64,000 bases of DNA, taken from Liolophura sinensis (lineage: Eukaryota; Mollusca; Polyplacophora; Chitonida; Chitonidae). Below the pieces are notes generated by a model that was not told the DNA's origin, searched no databases, and saw only the letters and a program-made list of their open reading frames with translations. Shown here piece after piece: positions 1-36,200 of this stretch (within the stretch, counting starts at the first letter, position 1; each line of letters opens with the position of its first letter). The stretch covers positions 70,710,028 to 70,774,027 of the forward strand of contig NC_088295.1 of the NCBI RefSeq assembly GCF_032854445.1, written 5' to 3'. Made by a program: the position numbers and the translations under genes.

Positions 1-616
1 TGGATGTTTAAACAGATAATACATCATGCGGAGGTACAATTGCTTAACTGTCCCTTTAACTTATAACGAAAACTATCCTTTTTCAGTTCAGGTACTTCCG
101 AACCACATAAACAACATGTTACGGTTTCCGATTTCAGAGCAGTGTAAATGGTTTTGTGTGATTGGGCTATTCAAAAAAGTATTGATATCCCCATTCAGCA
201 GTCATTTATAACTTGTTCAAGATCTTAAACAACAAATGCATATGTGAAAAGGTGGCAAAAAGCTATATGTATGCAATGTTGCTGGCTGCAGTATATACGG
301 TAGATTTTACATCTAGACCTGCAAATACACATAAATGTACATGTATTACTAACATGTATCTGTGTGATTTATGTCCTTGGTTGATGTTTCAATACAGTTT
401 TATTGTTACGTACATAAAGTTGCTGTTCTCAAGGCATGGAATTTCTGTGATACTCAGCACATCAAATTACTCCTGTTCCTGATTACTGTATGTACATGTA
501 CCTATGTATACATATGTGGAGGCCTCTATAGCCTAAGGTTATTTGTTCATGTACATGTAAGTCCCTACATCTATATTAAATGTATGAGGTGACTTAGCAG
601 AATCTCTTCTGTCTAG

Positions 617-23909
<23,293 letters not shown>

Positions 23910-26900
23910 ACATTGTATTCATTTGATGTACCAAGCATCAATCTGAGGGCATTGTGTGTATTTGCTCTGCTGGATCCAGTCATGCGAACACTCACTGCTT
24001 CCATGTTGTTAATAGTCCCATAGCCTAAGCATGTGTGTCGGTTCAACCAAAAACTGTTCTCAATAGATGTCAGGATGATATTCTCAATGGATGAAGGATT
24101 CCCTGCTGTGGTGAAATTTCACTGTAGTGAACAGTTACTCTGATATACAATAATGGTCAGCAATATGTGTATGCTGAGACATCTGATCAAATCTCACCCA
24201 CAGTGGAATCATACTGAGTCACTGATTGGTGTGTTTTAGGTCAAGGGCAAGATGTACATTTAATGGAACATCTCCAATAAACAAGTATGTACATGTACAT
24301 GCAGCTGCTCTAGGAGCTTTCCCCCCCAGTTGTGCTGAGCTGTTGCTTATAATACTGAATCTCAGTCGCCATCATTTCTGTGGTTAAATACACTGAATTG
24401 TAGACATGTCAAATCTGCACTATAAGCTGTATATCAGCCGATAATATGTGGGAATTTATTGACAGATTTTACCATGGCATGTCATGGCATTTCTTGGTCA
24501 AAAGGAGAACAGATTTAAGATGTACTGTGGGTAATACTTAAGAATGATTATTATTTATTGGAAAATACTTTACCATACCTCATGACCCTTCACAGTAAGA
24601 CTCAGCATGCTTCTTCTGTGGTGCTTTGTTATATGAGACATCAATGAATTAAAGTGTATTTCATTATTTTCTTGACCATCTTTTCATGAAATTCATCTGT
24701 GTATTATTGAACAGAGTGTTTTTGTTGTGGGCAAATTGTTTTGACCCAGGGGAATGTGGAATATTCAGTGCTGGAAAAACGTATGCAGTAAATGATGCAA
24801 TTGTATAGACTGTATTAAGGTCACACCTCTGACAGTACAATTAGCACAGTCGATGGTGATACCATAGCCTCACTCTGCGCTTGTTGAAGGGCAGCCTGTT
24901 TGGGTTAGCAAACCTCCTCTGAACCAGTATTATATTCTCTAAGAATCTCTCCTCGCCTACACCAGGTTCAGAGATCAGTCAGTTCAAAGCTGAACTACAT
25001 AGATGATGCCTTGAAACTATACAATCTTGTGTTACATTCAGCACTTCCATGCAGAGCAGGCGATGCTTGATGAGTTTCTCCGCTTCAATGGATCCATGGG
25101 TGGGCTTGTTATAGTGTTCCAGTGCTATTACACCATACATGATCAGTTTTCTTCATGATAATGCCCGTTGTTACATACACCTGGTTTTTACCCATTAACA
25201 CCTCATTGTTCCTTTTGCTGATATAATTTTCTTGTAAGTGGGACCTATATTTAGGATCAAAGTTTACTTCCGCACAATTTTGCATGCCTTCTCAAAGATA
25301 GATTTAATTTGTGGGAGTGATTGCTGGCATTATACTTACATACATTGCTTGTATATATTCTCATTCTTCATCTCATCTGTACAGCTTCTCATTGTATACC
25401 TGTTAGATTGTCTTCAGTTTGTAACCCTTACATGTACCTGGTACTCTGCTAGCCATTACAAACCTGTTATCCTTGAGTTATCTGTATTGCTGTCCTGCTC
25501 ATTGTGTTGTCAGCATGTAGGAATAGAATTAGCCAGTGCTGATGCTAACAACGAGCCTACTACCTGCAGATCCAGTGTGTGTACTTGTTTATGTGTCATT
25601 TAGTATCTTCATGTGCAGCTCCAGTGATGTACAGCCACCAGGTGTGATCTAAACACTGATTGGGCTTTCTGCATCTTGGGTGCAATCTGGCCAAAATGTT
25701 TACAGCCTCACATTTTTCTTTAATTAAACTCATGTATTTATTTGAGGTACACATATGCTGTTTTCACTTTAGAGAGTGGTACTTGTATCTCCATGTTGTT
25801 TATGATTTCGTATTAAGTTATTGTCATGTACATTGTAAAGATGATTATTGCACAGCAACATTCATTGTACATGTACAAGTTCTATTAATTGGCAATATGA
25901 CTCCTGATTAGTATATGATATTGATAAGTTAGCATTTACATCAGCTCAGTGATCGAATTTCTATTGAATTGCTATGTACATGTATGTAGGTTAATATACA
26001 TAGGATATATATTAAAGTCAGAAAACTACTCTTCGCATTGTTTCATCCGCTTGTGTCAAATTAACAAGGACACAAACTATAGCTTAGGATCATTTACATG
26101 CACTGCATGTACATGTGTCATTTGCAAATAATTTAGACCAATAACATTTCTCACCTTCCATTTATTGATGTTCTTCATCACATGTAAAGAGACATAAGCT
26201 TGATAATCCCAGAGCATATCTCTGCTTAAAAGAAAATCAGCAGCATCTGTTGGATCACCACTTCCCTGTACATGTAGGTTATGATTGTGCCAAAACAGAA
26301 TACCTATTTTGCTGAATATTCTTTGTAGATCAGATCACTAAATATTTTCCACCTGATGTATCAATTAAATTACCGCAAAAGAAATAAACATACAGCAGAG
26401 TGCAAATTTTCAGGTGCTCAGTCATTGATTGGTTTCCAGCCAGAAGCGCTTTGTGCAGAGTGATTAAGACTCCATTGTCAGTAGAATGTGTATTGGAGAA
26501 AAAAGACCATAAAACCAGATTCTGTAACACTGGTCACAATATGCATGAAAAGTGTTTTTAGCAGCTGAAAAATTTACACATTTTAAGTCAATGAAGGAGT
26601 TTGCTTTGAACTGTTTTAGTTGAGCTGTTATCAGCTGGAACCAGTTTTTGTTTTAGCAATGAATTTCTCATCAGGTTTGTCATTGGATGTAGATATTCTG
26701 TACATTTTAAATTTGCTGTTGTACAAAGACCTCAATTGAGCATCACAGTAAAAACTGCCTCATTGTACAAAATAAATCATGTTGTCCTGTTTTTCTTCAT
26801 TTGTAAATGTTCTCTGCTTTTCAGTACATTTCATTTAAATATTTGAGATGGGGATATTTCACGTGAGAAAGCTTAGCCGTGAAATATTTAAAAAAAAAAA

Positions 26901-27098
26901 AAAAGCATTTCATATATTTGCTTGAAGTCCATGGTTACATTGCCATTAAAAGTCGTATTATTCATGTTTGTCCGAGTCTGTATACCACACTGAACAAGTG
27001 TTCATGGACAAATCCCAAAACTTGTCTGGATAGGTCATACAGCAAATAAACTCGGCTTTGAAGGAAAGCAAGCACTAAGACGAGAATCGCGTTGACTT
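23910..27098. other. AGAP 3' UTR and intergenic space
   Basis: No coding exon is supported here. The region is AT-rich and contains several GTACATGTAC-type palindromes. AGAP (plus) and the decarboxylase (minus) converge, so both 3' ends lie in this stretch. Confidence 0.6.
24276..24281 (+). terminator. candidate polyadenylation signal of AGAP
   Basis: An AATAAA lies 367 bases past the stop. Other AATAAA copies lie further down (for example near 26770), so the 3' UTR end is not fixed by sequence alone. Confidence 0.4.
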
Positions 27099-27104
27099 TT
27101 TATT
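27099..27104 (-). terminator. candidate polyadenylation signal of the decarboxylase gene
   Basis: TTTATT on the plus strand is AATAAA on the minus strand, about 160 bases beyond the decarboxylase stop codon. Confidence 0.5.
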
Positions 27105-27264
27105 TAAGCTTTAGAAGAGCATGCGCAAATTTTGATCATATTGACACTATGACGACCGCTTCGGATGAAGACCGGGATATCTGAGTATTTTGCTGCCGTT
27201 GGAAATATTGGATATTTTTCGTCCTAAACATCTACCAAACATAATGTTAAAGTCAGTAGGCATA

Positions 27265-30200
27265 CTACAGATCCTTTCCCAAGCGGGATATCTCTTCCAA
27301 GACAAAATCGGCAAGTTCTTTTGTCTGTCTTTCGTTGACGAAGACAATCCTGAAGAAGTTGACGAAGTCTTTATGCAGTAGCGGATTGTAGCCTATCATC
27401 ATAGACCCGTCCATTACCATCCGTTCCTTGATCACAGGTGCTACCTATCAAACACATGCAATCGGCGTCAGCATATTTTAACGACACCGATAAGTATAAG
27501 TTTAAAGTAAACATATGAATTGAACAAATAAGAGGCTGTACCAGACATTTTTGGCAAAAAATCGATCAGCGCAAATCGAATAGCTCAACTTATCACCTTC
27601 CCCATAATATCAGCCTCGTCTACATCACCATGAATAGGACAGATACGAATCCGATATTAATTTACTGAAAGGCAAAAATTTGAAATATTCTTGGTAAATA
27701 CAGACGATTCGATTTGATTAGCTGATATGGATCTTGCCCAAAAATGTCTGGTATGGCACCTTTAATTCAAAAAATCAATGCATATATACATATTTGTCAA
27801 CTGTCCTCCAACAGTTTTTGAAGACTTTAACATGAATGAAGTGTTTTCATATCGACACTGTCATACATTCTTTGAAGAATTGTAAATGTCTAAAAGCGTA
27901 ATTAATTTCATACAGCTTCGTATACACCATTGCTGGGTTGTTTCGTTAAGATAACCATTTATTAAGATGATTGTTATATGACCAGATGACTTAAAATCAT
28001 ACACAAACCTTGCTCAGTTTTTCCCACCATTCTGGAGTTTCCGGTTGACCGCGCATGCTTGGAGGAATATACCAGAAGCACACGTTTGTACACTCAAACT
28101 GGAAATGTAAGAAAATCATGCCAGCATGTTTCGCATTGAGAACTTAGCTTATATTATGCTGTATTATTATGTATTATATTATGCATGTCATGGGCTTAAT
28201 GTTTATAATCTGAACGTTGAGTACATTTTTTCTGTATCTTTAACCCATGAGAACAGTGGCGACTGACGACTTGAAAATTTTACTGAACAACTGGAACTGA
28301 CTGGGGAGCATTGACTTATTTGGCATATTTCGGTATTGCCACATGGCGCTGGTTGGTATCAACAGAAAATTATTGAACTTAAAGATTATGATAAACCCTC
28401 ATTGTTTCCATAAAAAGGAGTGACCTTCAAGGATGGTGTCAAGAAAATCAGACATTCAAGGTCAAAATGCGCGATCTCGCGTTTAATTGGTGGATTCAAG
28501 CCTCTGATTCCATATGTTTGTATCGTATCCACCTACCGTTCGCAAATTTCTGACATCCCTCAGAAAAATTAATGTGCTTCTGATGAACTTACTTACTAGC
28601 TGTATAAAAATCTTTCTCGCGAACAACAGACTTGACCTGGGTTTCTTGAACATTTCGTGGGAGGTCTTTGGTGAGTGTCTAAATCTAACCATTAGCTAGT
28701 ATTGTGGATCTGACAGTTGTTCAGACTAGACGTGTTTATACATGTATTTAACAGACAACAGTAGTTGGATAAACATGGCCTTAACATTTTATATTTATTT
28801 GATTGGTGTTAAACGCGACCATCGAGGAAAAGGTAGCGGGTTGGTTTACAGGGGTAGTATATACTGAACAGACTCTGCATTCTGTAACCCACTGTGTCTT
28901 TTGACATTCGCAAAGTAGCTGACACTCGCAAACCACAGGTTAACAAGTGTAATTCAAATTCCTAGGGATCGTATTACCTTTGGGATGACCAACCGGAATC
29001 CCTCAGTTTTTTTCAGTCTCTCCGTGAAATACTGACTGGTTTCAAACAGCTTGTCCACTCTGCTTTCCATACCCCTGTCTCCCAGAGCCTTCCACATAAA
29101 CCACAGCTTCACCACGTCAACCTTCCTTCCACACTGGACAGTGTTGTCTCCTGTCAGCAAACCAGAAGGTACAGTAACATAGATGTTTGTTCGTCAGTCA
29201 GTTTTCATGTTTTGGAACACCATTACTCAACACGTACAGTACATGTACTATCAATGCTGTGGTTGATGATACTCAGAGAACAGGTATCGAAGTTGGAACG
29301 GTTAGAACCTTTCATTAATTCAATCAAGGAACAGTCTAGTGATTATCATTAGCGAATGATACACCGAACCATTTTTCCTCGAAATCACACATGACTAAGT
29401 TATGAGTGGATCGTTATTGTCGAGTGGTCAGGATGCTGTCTTTCCATCGCTGTACGATCAATCCTGACCCTAGACAAGCTATTTGTGTATTCTGTCGATC
29501 TAACTGGTCAATTGCGTACGTGCAACCATTAGCGCAGTCTATGGTGTGCGTTAAGGATCACTTGTCTTCCATCATTGTCTTGTGTATATATATTTATTGG
29601 TACATCGTACGTGTGAATGTTCCTTTGTAACTTGTCAAAGCTTTGTGGTTAACCCAGGACTCTCCGGTTTCCTGTACCAATATAGCTAACCGCCATCGCA
29701 TGCATAAGTGAGGAAATAGTATGGCTTCGAACAACAATTAAATACATTATTATAACACTAGTTTATACTCCAATACATTCAAAAAATAATGTATGAATTT
29801 CAACAAAAAGTCTTGTGTCTGTGTGATGCTAGAACACATTTTGTCCTTACAACATAATTCTGTGAAATGATCAAAATAATATCCTGTTAGTCCAATACAG
29901 TCTTTATGCTGAATTAGAAGTAAATGTGTGCTATATTTAACAGTATAATCTATTGAAATAACAGAATGCATTCTGGCATCTCTGACAACAACTATGAAGG
30001 CATTTATAATATATTTATAATAAAATACATAGTTGATGACGTATGGCTTCTTTCAGAGGCATTTAGGAGCTGGGGTGGTATGGTTTTACGGAGGCATTTC
30101 TTATGTATATAGTGATATAGAAATATAGTGATTCATCTCAAAAGAAATAATTGAATGAGGAATGAACCCACAATGTGCCCAGAAGACATCCACTCCAACC

Positions 30201-33200
30201 AAAATAGGAGAACGACTAAGTACGTCAGTATAAATACAGCCTTAACAATGATCAACTGTTTGGCTTCAAATTAAAAGTACAACCTAAAAGTACTTATCTC
30301 TGAAACTAACCCAGAGGTTATTTGTATTCAGGAAACCTTCCTCAAATCAGGAAATAACCCCAACAACAAGTTCAATATCCCCGGTTATAAAGCATACCGA
30401 TGTGATAGATTACCAGACAGACCGGGTGGAAATCTTTACCCTTGTCAAGGAAAACATTGTACACCTGTACATGGGCTCGAATAACGTAAATGACTTACAT
30501 AAATGGCAAGCTATTCAAATACACCACGAAAATAAACCATTTCACATTATAAACATATACTCTCCTGGAAGTATGAGGAAAATATCCAAAACAGAGCTCG
30601 ACAATATTATTTCCATGTTTAGCCCTAGTGCTATTATCTGTGGCGATTTCAATAGTCATAACCCTTTATGGGATGCAAAGTGTAAACACAGTGACGATCG
30701 TGGTAACACAGTACAAGCATGGTTAGAGGAACACAACCTAGTCTACTTAAACGACGGCGAAGGATGAAGAATAGAGTTCGGCACAGGCAACACTTCAGCA
30801 ATAGATCTCACTATTACCACACCTGATCTCACACCTAAAGCAGGCTGGAATGTTATACCAGATACACCCGGGAGTGACCATTTCGTTATCATGACACAAC
30901 TTGGTATGTCACCTCATTCTGAAGTAAATCTTAACAATTAAATTTCTGTTCCACAAAGCAAACTGGGAAAATTTTGAGAAAGATTGCCAAAATATATTCA
31001 TTGATGATGACTACCTCTCCGATATAGACCTATTCAACCAAAATCTTACTGATGGTATACTCAAGATTGCAGGACAACACATCCCTATTTCCGCAGCATA
31101 AAAGACCTGCAAATCCTGTTCCCTGGTGGAACAGGGAATGCGCTGCAAATATAAGAAACAAAAAAGAGCACTGCGTAAATTTAAAAGAGCCAGATTACAT
31201 ACAGACCACGAAAAATACAAACACTTAAAAACTGAAGCTGAAAAATCAGTCCAAAGCCAAATACTGGGACAACTACTGTGAAACACTTGATACAAAAACA
31301 AATTCAAAGCAGGTATGGAATAAATATATACAAAGCAAAACCAAGGATTTCTCCCTACAGGAATATCACAAAGCCAGTCACTGCAAAAAAGAAACATCAC
31401 CAGGCAAAGACAAATTAGGCTACAAAAACCTAAAACACTTCCCGCTAAAAACACAAAATATAATAGTGAATCTCCTAAATACAAGTTGGAGGAAAAAACA
31501 GCTGCCACGAAGCTGGAAATCGTCCATTGTTATTCCCATCTGAAATGCTGGAAAAAAACCATCAGATAATTCCTCCTACCGCCCAATATCACTCACCTCA
31601 TGCCTATGTAAACTAATGGAAGCTATGGTCAATAACAGACTAGAAGTACAACTTGCCAAAAATAAAATACTAAATGAAACACAAAGTGGATTTAGAAAAG
31701 GACGTAGTACATACGACCATCTAACAAAATTACAACATCAAATCCCAAAGGGGATAAGTAGGCCCTAATACACTCTGGCTGTTTTTCTCGATATTGAAAA
31801 AGCCGTCGACCTCGTTTGACAGGATGGAGTTATACTCCAATTCGATAAACTCGGGATAAAAGGAAGTATCCAACATTGGATAAATGACTCCCTAAGAAAT
31901 AGGACTTTAATGTTAGACTTGGACAAACTTCATCTAAAAGACATACTCAACAAAATGGTACACCTCAAGGGAGCGTACTAAGCCCCCCGAAAAGAAAATT
32001 AAATTCAAAGACAAAGTGAAATACCTAGGCATGATTCTTGATAGCAGATTAACCTGGAAAGATCATATTGATGACCTCACAATCAGATGCCAACGCGATC
32101 TCAATCTAATACATTTCAGGCACTAAATGGTGGGGGGGGGGGGGGGGCAACAAAAACACACTCATAAAAATGTACCAGTGCTTAATTCACTCCAAAATAG
32201 ACTATGGTGCAATAGTCTATCAATCCGCGAGCAAAACTCTACTACACCGAACTGATAGTATCCAATATTCTGGCTTAAAAGTAGCAATAGTAACTTTCAA
32301 AGACACTTCACTTTGCAGTCTGCAAGTAGAAACACTTGACAAACCCCTTCACCCTAGAAATGAAATACTAACCCTCAAAAAATAAAAATAATTCTAACCA
32401 ACGACGGAGTGCACATCAACACTCTAGGCCAGGAACTGTTCTACCGGTCTATGAAAGGTGCTATCTGTGCCGCCATGGGAGGCCACGAATAAAAACTGGA
32501 AATAGAAAATGAAATCAGGAAAGAAGAAAACAGGAAAAACAATAAGAAGACCCATGAAACCAAAGAAAATTAACACCAAGAAAACGAAGATCAGAAACTT
32601 AAAAGACTTCATAACAACAGGACCATCTCTTGCTTCAACTAAGTCAATGAGGCCTGACATCCTAGCTCCTCAATTATACTTGTCGCACCTGTTACAGGCA
32701 CAGGTTTCCAGTACGCTGGTTTTTCCAGGACGGCGCCCTCTATAAGTGTAATTTTCTGTATAGCCAACTCAGTGTAATTCTGTAATGCAGATCTATGTAT
32801 TTCTTATGTAAAGATAACGTAAATCTCTGTAAATAGCTTACTATTTATCCCCTTAACGCACTTATATTATGTATCAAAAATATTCATGTGTTAAAAAAAT
32901 AAAACACTGATTTGATGGGTATCCGCCAGGAAAGTGACCTTAAAACCAGCATTTAAACCAAAAATATATGTTCATATGGTTTGATAACGATGTAAGAACA
33001 TACATCGAAACGTCACCACACAATAAATCCAGGAGTTGTTATCCATAGGAAATGTCTCTGTTAGTCAATAAAATACATAGTTGAGAATACTACAGAGCTG
33101 TTTCTGAGGATAGGTATATTGAGTCTGGAACCCACATTTTGGTTTATTTACTTGGTACACAAACCAAGTTTAGCATTTTTGTGCATGTGACGTACCGCAA

Positions 33201-36200
33201 TCAGCTTACCTATGTCATACGATGTATCATAAAACTTGTCTTTTTGAAACAAGTACGTGGCTGATAACGCATTGCTCTCCCTTAGAAGATCCTAGGAGCA
33301 ATGAAAATAGAAACAAATCATCGTTCAGTAACACTTCAAACTTATACAGACATAACCAAATCGATACCGAACAACCTAATAATGTTTTTCGTCAACATCC
33401 TATTGAAGTCCTTAAAATGCTTTGAGTTATTTTTACTATACTATCTACTATATCATCATATGTTTTTTTATTTGGCAAAGTACATGGTCCTTACCATTTC
33501 CTTGACAAGAAATGCCGAGCACTGGAGTAAAGCCCCGCCCATTTTGTGAAAATTCCAAGACACCGAATCAGATCTGTACAGGAAATACAGATAGATTTGA
33601 CATACTTAAGAAACAATATATATGGAAGAAGTAACAAAGAAGTGCATTTTGGCTTGATCTTGAGCATCTAGAAATATACCAAATCTAATGTCTAACTGTC
33701 AACTTTGCGGTAATGATGTTTACAGATCGCAAATTGGTACAGCACACCATTTAACTTTGCCAGCAACTTAAACAACAGAAAACTCTCAGTAACATTAATT
33801 TAGTTTATTTGTCAGGAAGATCTGATTTATCTGTTTACTGATATCTTACCGATAAAGTCTTGAGAAAGAGCCTGCCGTAAATTGCGCCCCTGCCAATGGT
33901 CTTAATTGTATGTGAAGTAAGCTTGCCATTCAGGACAAAGTGAACATTTTTCTGTACTGCAAAGAACTCCACACGAACAACAATGCCTTTTTTGAATTAC
34001 CTGTGGATTCCATCCAACAAATGCTTGTGTTTTGCCGACAACAAAGTTGTCCCACCCCAACACGCCTTTAGAGAAAACAATAATGTAACAATCGCCATGA
34101 ATTGAATTGAATTCCATAAATAGTCAACAGTGTAGTACAGAATAGGGCTATGCAGTAATAACTGGTCATTATTTACATACAAGACATGAGTGTTGGTGTG
34201 GCGCAGATTTAATGGAAGCTTAAGTTAACACGTTGTTACATTTGTTTTCTGCCACATTTTTAACCGGACACCAACGTACACCTTTTTACAGTTACATTCT
34301 ATAGGACTGATAAAAATTCAACGCACATCCGTGTGCATCCAGATATCATGTTCCTGACAGATATCCGCAACGGCGGGCAGAGGATCAAAGCAGCCTAGTA
34401 CTGTCGAGCCACCGGTCGCCATTACAAACAGTGGTACCTCGCCCTGCAAGAAAGCAAGTAGTGTACCTACATTATTTCTTTAATCCTGATGAACTGTTTG
34501 AAAAATGTTTGCTATTTGAAATGCAATATTTGTATGACATGACGACGAAATTCTACATAGTCTACCTCACAGTGAATGTATTTCTGAATGGATTAAGGCT
34601 TAGTTCCATCTTCAAATATTACAAAAAAAAAAACGCAGTGCATATCATTTAGCGACATCTATTCGATAAATATGGGAGCGCCTGTGGCAAAAAAATCCTC
34701 ACACTTTTTAAGGCCTGTCTCATATATATCGGTCTTTTACAGTGTAGCTCTAATTACAAAAAGTCTTAAGTCGTGCTCAAAACGAAAAACAACCGTTGTC
34801 ATGGGAACTGTGCGTCATTACGAATGAACAAACCGCTCTTCGTCCTGAATCTACAATATCTTCATGTTAACCGGTCTCTTATCGTTAACACGCATGGTAT
34901 GTCTCTGTGGTAGTAAGGCAGGTAAGATAACCTGAAGCTGTGAAGGAAGAGCAAGATGCTTAACTTCCACAGAATTGTATTATCAACAGAATGACGTCAC
35001 AGATATAAGGCAATTCATACCGTCACATAATAGCTTGAAGCATGTATCACTACGAAATACACGTACAAATACCAGATGTATGTGCTCAGTATACCTACCC
35101 GTTCTTTAGCTTGCAGGACTTTGTTTTCAAAATCAGCTGGAATCATTTTTCCTCTGTCGTCTGACTTTACAGAGATAACATTGTCAGTACCAAAGCCTAG
35201 AAACCCAGCTCCTTTGGTCACCGAATAATGTACCTGAAGAGTTTGGAAACATGTCAAGTGGTGACAAATTAAGCAGTGCACCTGTTCACGTGACCAGATA
35301 TACTCATGGACAAAACACTATTGTCTACAATGACACCACCTTTACCAAGAATACTCTTTAAGTGAATTCGTTCATTTATTGATTGACGTTTAACTCCGTG
35401 CTAAAGAATGTTTCACTCGTATGACGGTGATCAGGTCTACTGGTGGAGGACAGGAGTGATCTGAGTAAAGCACTGAATCAACGAGAGCTGGATTCGAATA
35501 GGTGATCATGGGCTTGACGGTTACAGCGAGTGAGCACCGTCTGAGCAAGTCAGGCTCCGTCTTGTAGACTGAACATCATTAGTTCAATACTAAGATCCCA
35601 TCCCAGATTTGGTGTTCCGTTGTATGTTAAGGGTATTTATACTTACTTCCTGTGAGGCAAACAGAACAAATTTTGGAGAAGCCATCATTCCTGTTTTTTT
35701 CAGCTCTGGAAAACGTTTATACCTAGCTAGATGAATGGCCATAAAGACGGCAAAGGATCCACCTAAAATCACAAAAAAGAGATCGTGAAGGTCTATCAAT
35801 GGACGACGTCACCAGGTGTCATTTGATCGCCAGGATCACTATGGAAACTTATTACATAACGAAGGTCCTCTCCAACTAATGAAATTATCTCAGAAATAAC
35901 TGGTCAAATGGTATTTGTGTTGTGAATTGTGCTCTAAAACTGACTCGTGTACATATTATGATTGTATGGAATTTCTAAATATTATATGATACATAGTATA
36001 TATCTACTGTAGATGGATTTAAATAATTCAGTGTGATGTGAATGTGGTATCACAGCGACAAACAAAGAATACATGTCGTTGTAAACAGAGCAAACCTTTA
36101 CCGAAACATATTTTGTACATCATTTATCTTGGCCCCACGATTTTACCTGGACAGAAGACACCATCACCTCGTGAAAACCCCACAAGACCACATAGTTTGC

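Noticed and set aside
31011-31508. 165-codon minus-strand open frame
   Set aside because: It is the antisense shadow of the decayed LINE reverse transcriptase region.
32424-32745. Open frames in Lys-rich sequence after the LINE RT
   Set aside because: These were considered as an RNase H or C-terminal LINE domain, but no family motif is visible, and composition alone explains the open frame.
33841-33900. Possible decarboxylase exon near a TTACC (minus-strand GGTAA)
   Set aside because: The translation has no resemblance to the family, and the exons at 34001 and 33495 already join in phase.
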